The notes beneath the pieces were generated by a model. That model had not been told where the DNA came from, did no database searches, and worked only from the letters and a program-made list of their open reading frames with translations. From Candidatus Eiseniibacteriota bacterium (lineage in GTDB: Bacteria > Eisenbacteria > RBG-16-71-46 > CAIMUX01), in NCBI GenBank assembly GCA_016712505.1, contig JADJQY010000008.1, positions 124,001-188,000 of the forward strand: 64,000 bases of DNA, read 5' to 3'. Shown one piece after another: positions 57,116-64,000 of the stretch; the stretch's first letter is position 1, and the number at the start of each line of letters is the position of its first letter. Both the position numbers and the translations under genes were made by a program.

Positions 57116-57976
57116 CTACTCGGAGGCGGCGTTGGAGGAGTCCGGCGCCGCTTCCGGCCTTTCCTCTGCCTTGACCCGATCCCAGAGCAGATCGAGGGCG
57201 GTCAGGCCGAGCGAACTCGGATCGACCTTTGCCGCGGCTGCCATCTCCATCATGCGGTTGTAGCGGCGGCGAAACTTCTCGTTTCCCGCCCGCAGTGCGG
57301 ACTCGGGGTCGATCTGGATCTTTCGCGCCAGATTGGTCACGGCGAAGAGCAAGTCGCCCAACTCGTCCCGGAGCCGGACCTGATCCCCTCCGACCGTCAG
57401 TTCGTGCCCCACCTCGGTCAGCTCCTCCCGGATCTTGTCGAGAATCGGCTCGGGCGACTCCCAGTCGAAGCCTCCAGCGGCCGCCTTGTTCTGGAGCTTG
57501 ATCGCCTGCCACAGGGCTGGGAGAGCCGGTGAGGTCGGACGAAGCGCCCCGGGCACGTGGGTCTCCTCCGGATCTGCGACCTCCTCTGCCCTCTTCAGTT
57601 CTTGCCATCGCAGGGCGACCTCTTCCGCCGACCCGACCGCCTCACCCCCGAAAACGTGGGGGTGCCGCCGTCGGATTTTCTCCAGCGTTCGATCAGCGAG
57701 ACGGGAGAACTCCCCGCGCCCCTCCTCCTCCAGCACCTGGAGGGTCAGGGTCAGGACGAAACAGACATCCCCGAGTTCTTCCCGGAGCGCCAGGTCGTCC
57801 CCCTGCTCCGCGGCGTGAAGCGCCTCGTGCGCTTCCTCGACGAGGTAGGGGAGGAGACTGCGCGTGGTTTGTTGCCGGTCCCAGGGACACCCGGCCTCGG
57901 AGCGAAGCGTGCGGGCCAGCTCCTGGAACCCCTCCCAGCCGCCGGGGGGGAAGCGCTTGTCCGGTTCGTTCGGCAT
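57116..57976 (-). CDS. mazG: Nucleoside triphosphate pyrophosphohydrolase MazG
   Basis: 286 aa. Two MazG domains: the first with CPWDRQQTTRSLLPYLVEEAHE and LREELGDVCFVLTLTL, the second with NKAAAGGFDW, REELTEVGHEL and LRDELGDLLFAVTNLAR; the paired E-x-x-E/E-x-x-D metal motifs are present in both. It removes NTPs, including non-canonical ones, to NMP plus pyrophosphate. ATG 57976. Another minus-strand gene ends 55 nt upstream. Confidence 0.94.
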   Translation of the reverse strand: MPNEPDKRFPPGGWEGFQELARTLRSEAGCPWDRQQTTRSLLPYLVEEAHEALHAAEQGDDLALREELGDVCFVLTLTLQVLEEEGRGEFSRLADRTLEKIRRRHPHVFGGEAVGSAEEVALRWQELKRAEEVADPEETHVPGALRPTSPALPALWQAIKLQNKAAAGGFDWESPEPILDKIREELTEVGHELTVGGDQVRLRDELGDLLFAVTNLARKIQIDPESALRAGNEKFRRRYNRMMEMAAAAKVDPSSLGLTALDLLWDRVKAEERPEAAPDSSNAASE

Positions 57977-58098
57977 GCGCAGATGCTAAATCGTTCCGCA
58001 CACCACCCAGCAGCCCGGTTCGCGCGCGTGTTCAAACGCTGTAGTTGAGGGACTGGAAGATCGCTTCGGGCGGGGCGATCATCGTCTTCTTTGTCGTG

Positions 58099-60240
<2,142 letters not shown>

Positions 60241-60313
60241 GGGGCGGCCTTCCGGGGTTCCCCCAGCGATTTAGCATGGGCGGACCGAGCGACAAGCCCG
60301 GCAAGGGGGGAAG

Positions 60314-60751
60314 ATGCGAGGAGCAGTGTCCGGAAACGCAGTTGCCCGTCGCGAGGCGCGCTTCGACCTTCGGCAACTCGTCCGGGCCGCGAGGGGAGCG
60401 GCGCGTCTGAGGCACGCACCCTACTCCGAGTTCCCGGTTGGGGTGGCAATCCTCGATTCCGCGGGATCGATCTGGGTCGGGGCTAACATCGAAAACGCCG
60501 CCTATCCCCTCGGCTGCTGCGCGGAGCGGGTCGGACTTCTGCGCTGGCGGGCCGCTCTGGGGCCGCCGATCAGAGCGCTGGTGATCGCATCGGATGCTGA
60601 GCCGCCGGCCTCCCCGTGCGGCGTCTGCCGCGACGCCCTGCTCGCCAATTGCCCCGAAGCCGTGGTCTACCTCTCCGGCTCGAACGTCACCCTCGGCCCG
60701 TTCCGTGCCGCGGAGTGGCTGCCCGCGGCCCACGGGAAGGCGCTTCCGTGA
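60314..60751 (+). CDS. cdd: Cytidine deaminase
   Basis: 145 aa from ATG 60314, which is just downstream of the corrupted stretch, so the N-terminal residues should be checked. The tetrameric CDA signature is present: YSEFPVGVAIL, GANIENAAYPLGCCAERVG (zinc Cys and catalytic Glu in C-A-E) and PASPCGVCRDAL (two more zinc Cys). Converts (deoxy)cytidine to (deoxy)uridine. Overlaps the phosphorylase gene by 4 nt, forming a pyrimidine salvage pair. Confidence 0.92.
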   Translation: MRGAVSGNAVARREARFDLRQLVRAARGAARLRHAPYSEFPVGVAILDSAGSIWVGANIENAAYPLGCCAERVGLLRWRAALGPPIRALVIASDAEPPASPCGVCRDALLANCPEAVVYLSGSNVTLGPFRAAEWLPAAHGKALP

Positions 60752-62058
60752 ACGCCAAGGCACTGATTCGCAAGAAGCGCGACCGAGGTACGCTCGACGA
60801 AGCGGAGATCCGGTTTTTCGTCGACGGAGCGGTCGCGGGCAAGATCGAGCGCTATCAGGTGACTGCCTTCCTGATGGCAGTTTTTTTCGCCGGGATGACC
60901 CCCGAGGAGACTGCATTCCTCACCCGCGCCATGCTCGACTCGGGGGAATCGCTCGTTCTGCCCGGCTTCAACCTGCAGCCGACGGACAAGCACTCGACCG
61001 GCGGGGTGGGGGACAAGATCTCGTTCCTCGTCGCCCCGCTCGTGGCGGCCGCAGGGGTCCCGGTGCCGATGATTTCCGGCCGATCACTCGGGCACACCGG
61101 CGGGACGCTCGACAAGCTCGAGTCGATCCCTGGATTCCGCACGGATCTTTCCACCGAAGAGATGCTGGGGCAGCTGGAGCGCATCGGAGTGTTCATCACC
61201 GGTCAGACCGAGACCTTGGTGCCGGCGGACCGGCTTTTCTACGCCCTCCGCGACGCTGCTTCCATTGTCGAGTCGGTGCCGCTCATTACCGGCAGCATTC
61301 TCAGCAAGAAGGCAGCCGCCGGGGTCCGCGGGCTGGCCCTGGACGTGAAGGTTGGCGCCGGCGCGTTCATGCCGGATCGAGAGCGGGGCCGAGAGCTGGC
61401 GACCACGCTCGTCTCGGTCGCCGGCCTCCTCGGCATCCGGGCGCGCGCGCATCTGACGGGAATGGACCATGTTCTGGGCCGCACCGCGGGCAATGCGATC
61501 GAGATCGTGGAGTCGATCTCGGCCCTAAGGCGCGAGCAGCTCGACCCGGAGCTGGAGGACCTCACGCTGGAACTGGGCGGTTCGATGCTGGAGCTTGCGG
61601 GCGCCTGCGCCTCGATCGCCGCCGGACGCGAACGGCTGGACCAGGTCTGGCGGTCCGGGGCGGCGCTCGAACGGTTCTCGGCCCTCCTGGCCCAACAAGG
61701 CGCGGACCCGGGAGTGGTGGATCACCCGGATCGACTGCCGCGACCTGAGCGATCGCTCGAGGTCCGCACCTCGAGCGACGGCACGTTTCACGGGTTGCGC
61801 GCGCGGGAGGTTGGCGAGTGGATCACCGAGTGCGGCGGCGGGCGATTGGTGGCCGGCGCGGCGGTCGACCATCGGGTCGGGGTCGAACTCCTGGCGCGGC
61901 GCGGCGAGACGGTCCACGCGGGCGACGTGGTCGCACGGCTCCACGGCCGAGCTGACCTGTCCCCAGAGTCGGTCGGTGCCCGGGCCGCCACCTGGGTCGA
62001 CGTCCGCCTGGAGCCGATCTCCCCGCTTCAGGAAGCGGTCGTGGACCCGGATCGGTAG
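60748..62058 (+). CDS. Pyrimidine-nucleoside/thymidine phosphorylase
   Basis: 436 aa from GTG 60748 (GTGA overlap with cdd). Cleaves uridine/thymidine with phosphate to the base and (deoxy)ribose-1-phosphate. Family signature SGRSLGHTGGTLDKLE with KHSTGGVGDK and SGRSL phosphate-binding loops, ILSKKAAAGVRGLALDVKVG, and the C-terminal alpha/beta domain. An N-terminal helical domain (1-70) is as in PyNP/DeoA. DeoA and Pdp cannot be told apart with certainty. Its TAG stop is in the left arm of an 18-bp inverted repeat. Confidence 0.94.
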   Translation: MNAKALIRKKRDRGTLDEAEIRFFVDGAVAGKIERYQVTAFLMAVFFAGMTPEETAFLTRAMLDSGESLVLPGFNLQPTDKHSTGGVGDKISFLVAPLVAAAGVPVPMISGRSLGHTGGTLDKLESIPGFRTDLSTEEMLGQLERIGVFITGQTETLVPADRLFYALRDAASIVESVPLITGSILSKKAAAGVRGLALDVKVGAGAFMPDRERGRELATTLVSVAGLLGIRARAHLTGMDHVLGRTAGNAIEIVESISALRREQLDPELEDLTLELGGSMLELAGACASIAAGRERLDQVWRSGAALERFSALLAQQGADPGVVDHPDRLPRPERSLEVRTSSDGTFHGLRAREVGEWITECGGGRLVAGAAVDHRVGVELLARRGETVHAGDVVARLHGRADLSPESVGARAATWVDVRLEPISPLQEAVVDPDR

Positions 62059-62107
62059 CTCGGGCTGAACCCGGGATCCGCAGGGGTCGGCCCGAGCTAC
62101 CGATCCG
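62048..62107. terminator. 18-bp perfect inverted repeat between convergent genes
   Basis: CGGATCGGTAGCTCGGGC (62048-62065) and its exact complement GCCCGAGCTACCGATCCG (62090-62107) flank a 24-nt loop. It overlaps the phosphorylase stop and lies just before the PBP stop, so it should work as a bidirectional terminator. No T-tract. Confidence 0.8.
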
Positions 62108-62115
62108 TCCTCAAC

Positions 62116-64000
62116 TCATTCGTCCTCATCGGCACCGGGCTCGACTGGGGGCTCGGCGACGGGCACGGCACCGTCCGCGGGACTCGCGGCGCCGCCGTGG
62201 ATGTCGCAGTACCCACCTGGTGCCGAGCCCGCGAAAGCGTCCCTTGACTGCCGGGGACAAGCAGCGGTGGCGGTTCGGCCGGAAGTCAGGCAGGTCATGC
62301 GCTCCACGATGCCCGGCGGCGGAACAAAGTCCTCCTTGCCGTACTTTGCGACGACTTGATTCATGAACGCGCACCAGGCGGGGAGCGCCGCGGCGCCTCC
62401 TGTCATCTTCGAGCCGATCGGCTTCTTCTCGTCGAAGCCGACCCAGACCCCCGCCGCTAGGCGCGGCACGCAGCCCACGAACCAGGCGTCGGAGTAGTCG
62501 TCCGTGGTGCCCGTCTTGCCAGCCGCCGGCGCGTCAAACTTGTACTCCTTCTTGGCTTTCCAGGCTGTCCCCCCCTCGAGAACGGAGCGCATCAGGGAGA
62601 TGGTCTGATAGCTGGCCTTCTCCTCCACCCCCTCGCGCGACTTTGACTGGTGCACCTCGAGCACCCGGCCGTAGCGGTCCTCGACCTTCTCGATCGCGAA
62701 CGGCTCCTTCCAGATACCGTAGTTCGCCAGGGCGGCGTAGGCCCCGGTGATCTCGAGTGGAGTGACCTCGCCCGTGCCGAGGGCAAGCGAAAGCTGCGGC
62801 GGTAAATCCCCCTCGATCCCCATGTTGTGGCACATCTCGATGACCCGCTTGGAGCCGACCTTCTCCAGCAGGCGAATGCTCGGGACGTTGATCGACTTGG
62901 CGAGTGCGTAGCGCAGCGTGACCGCGCCGCTGTACTTGCGACTGAAGTTCTTGGGCTGCCAGGTCTGACGTCGCCCGCCGGGGCCGACCCAGCTGAAGGA
63001 GATGGGGGAATCATCGACGTAGTCGGTGGTCTTCATGCCTGATTCCAGGGCCGCCGCGTAGATGAACGGCTTGAAGGAACTCCCCGGCTGACGACGGGCT
63101 TGCACCGCCCGGTTGAACTTGCTCTCGCGGAAACTCCTCCCCCCGACCAGGGCGCGGATGGCGCCGGTCTGCGGCTCGACCGCGACGATTGCGCCTTGGA
63201 GGTACTGGGTCGAGCTGACGGTGTCGGGGAGCCCGCCCATTCGCAGTGCCGGAGTGCGCATGTACTTGTACGACAGGGAATGCTTGTTCTCGATCTCGCG
63301 AATCTGATCCTCGAGCGCCTTTTCCGCCGCGCGCTGAAAGTCGAGGTCGATCGTGGTGTATACCTTGAGCCCTCCGTGCAGGACTTCGTCGACACCATAA
63401 CGGCGCATCAAGTCCTGGCGCACCATCTCGGTGAAGTAGGGGGCAGCAGAGGTTGCGATCTCCCGCTGGCCGACTTGAATCTCCGCTGATTCCGCAGCTT
63501 CGCGAGCGGCGGCATCGATCGCGCCGGCCTGCTCCATCCGTCGCAGCACATGATCGCGGCGAGCCAGCGCCGCCTCGGGGTGCCGAAACGGGTTGTACGC
63601 GGACGGATTGGCCACGATGCCGATGAGCAGAGCCGCTTCGGGCAGGTCCAAAGTTTGGAACGACTTCCCGAAGTAGCGATCCGCGGCCGCCTTGATCCCG
63701 TAGGCTCCCGCTCCGAAGTACACTTGATTGAGATAAAGCTCCATGATCTCATCCTTGGAGAAGGAGCGTTCGAGACGAACCGCGAGGACTGCTTCCTTCA
63801 TCTTGCGCTGCAGGGTCTGGTTGTTGGTCAGGAACAGGTTGCGCGCCAGCTGCTGTGTAATCGTGCTACCACCCTGCGAGATGCCGCCCTTGGAGAGGTT
63901 GCTCCGGAAGGCACGGAAGATTGCCCAGAGGTCGATACCCCAGTGCTGGTAGAACCGGCGGTCTTCCGTCGAGAGAAGCGCCCGTCGAACGACCTCAGGC
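62116..64000 (-). CDS. Penicillin-binding protein 1A, N-terminus outside window
   Basis: The minus-strand frame is open to base 64000; about 627 codons are present. It opens inside the GT51 glycosyltransferase domain (ALLSTEDRRFYQHWGID with the catalytic Glu, then KGGISQGGSTITQQLARNL and the KDEIMELYLNQVYFG motif). The transpeptidase domain has S-x-x-K in GSSFKPFIYAAAL, S-x-N in AKSINVPSI and K-T-G in AAGKTGTTDDYSDAWFVG, so both activities look intact. The C-terminal tail has Cys pairs and is Pro/Glu-rich. This bifunctional enzyme polymerises and cross-links peptidoglycan from the inner membrane. Confidence 0.95.
   Translation of the reverse strand, partial: PEVVRRALLSTEDRRFYQHWGIDLWAIFRAFRSNLSKGGISQGGSTITQQLARNLFLTNNQTLQRKMKEAVLAVRLERSFSKDEIMELYLNQVYFGAGAYGIKAAADRYFGKSFQTLDLPEAALLIGIVANPSAYNPFRHPEAALARRDHVLRRMEQAGAIDAAAREAAESAEIQVGQREIATSAAPYFTEMVRQDLMRRYGVDEVLHGGLKVYTTIDLDFQRAAEKALEDQIREIENKHSLSYKYMRTPALRMGGLPDTVSSTQYLQGAIVAVEPQTGAIRALVGGRSFRESKFNRAVQARRQPGSSFKPFIYAAALESGMKTTDYVDDSPISFSWVGPGGRRQTWQPKNFSRKYSGAVTLRYALAKSINVPSIRLLEKVGSKRVIEMCHNMGIEGDLPPQLSLALGTGEVTPLEITGAYAALANYGIWKEPFAIEKVEDRYGRVLEVHQSKSREGVEEKASYQTISLMRSVLEGGTAWKAKKEYKFDAPAAGKTGTTDDYSDAWFVGCVPRLAAGVWVGFDEKKPIGSKMTGGAAALPAWCAFMNQVVAKYGKEDFVPPPGIVERMTCLTSGRTATAACPRQSRDAFAGSAPGGYCDIHGGAASPADGAVPVAEPPVEPGADEDE

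Overview
This window is 64 kb of high-GC (roughly 65%) bacterial chromosome with densely packed genes on both strands. There are no phage genes, transposases or CRISPR arrays. The gene content points to a diderm, peptidoglycan-walled, free-living bacterium: a succinylase-branch dap operon, PBP1A, an outer-membrane-type barrel protein, sigma-54 activators, FeoAB/Fur, LysS and DnaK/GrpE. Three large secreted proteins end in FlgD/type-IX-like Ig domains. Two Cys-rich secreted proteins end in a short shared tag of the form TT[FW]GG[VI]KAx[FY]R. Together with a DUF6754-type membrane cluster, this is most like uncultured lineages of the Fibrobacterota-Chlorobi-Bacteroidota/Eisenbacteria kind. That assignment is inference.

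Layout. 0-3.6 kb: a truncated secreted subtilisin, a MoaB/Mog protein, a TlpA-like thioredoxin and the YggS PLP protein. 3.7-11.9 kb: a DUF2400 gene, lysS, a sigma-54 activator, dnaK (two apparent frameshifts), a DUF1844 gene, grpE and a second sigma-54 activator ending in an AT-hook-like tail. 11.9-15.2 kb: a fur-feoB-(zinc ribbon)-feoA operon. 15.5-17.7 kb: a barrel protein, a SpoIID-family protein and tRNA-Asp. 18.3-22.8 kb: a tagged Cys-rich secreted protein, a secreted M14 carboxypeptidase and a MarR regulator. 22.9-28.3 kb: a tightly coupled operon of two GlgC paralogues followed by four membrane genes of unknown function. 28.6-31.7 kb: tRNA-Trp, a TolB-like propeller and a GT-C-like membrane protein.

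31.7-36.0 kb: an apparent peptidoglycan-sugar recycling operon (NamZ-like muramidase, a MurU-AmgK-like fusion, an M14/MpaA-like peptidase). 36.1-40.0 kb: two large secreted repeat proteins. 40.2-43.3 kb: dapE-dapC-dapD. 43.3-49 kb: a LonB-like protease, a frameshifted DinB-like gene, a second tagged Cys-rich protein and a DegT aminotransferase. 48.9-55.1 kb: a di-haem YVTN-propeller protein, a pseudouridine synthase, rsgA and a membrane-anchored 3D-domain protein with heptad repeats (two apparent frame breaks). 55.9-58 kb: two tandem XRE-cupin regulators and mazG. 60.3-64 kb: cytidine deaminase, pyrimidine-nucleoside phosphorylase and the C-terminal part of PBP1A.

The stretch 58.1-60.24 kb is almost pure G/C with G-runs up to about 90 nt. 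It looks like corrupted sequence, not biology. Conserved genes elsewhere carry single-base frame breaks, mostly in short homopolymers (3.77, 8.25, 8.53, 46.33, 54.2 kb), so the assembly should be treated as error-prone. The most promising biology is the GlgC/GlgC-like plus four-gene membrane operon, the short C-terminal tag, and the NamZ/MurU-AmgK/M14 recycling operon.
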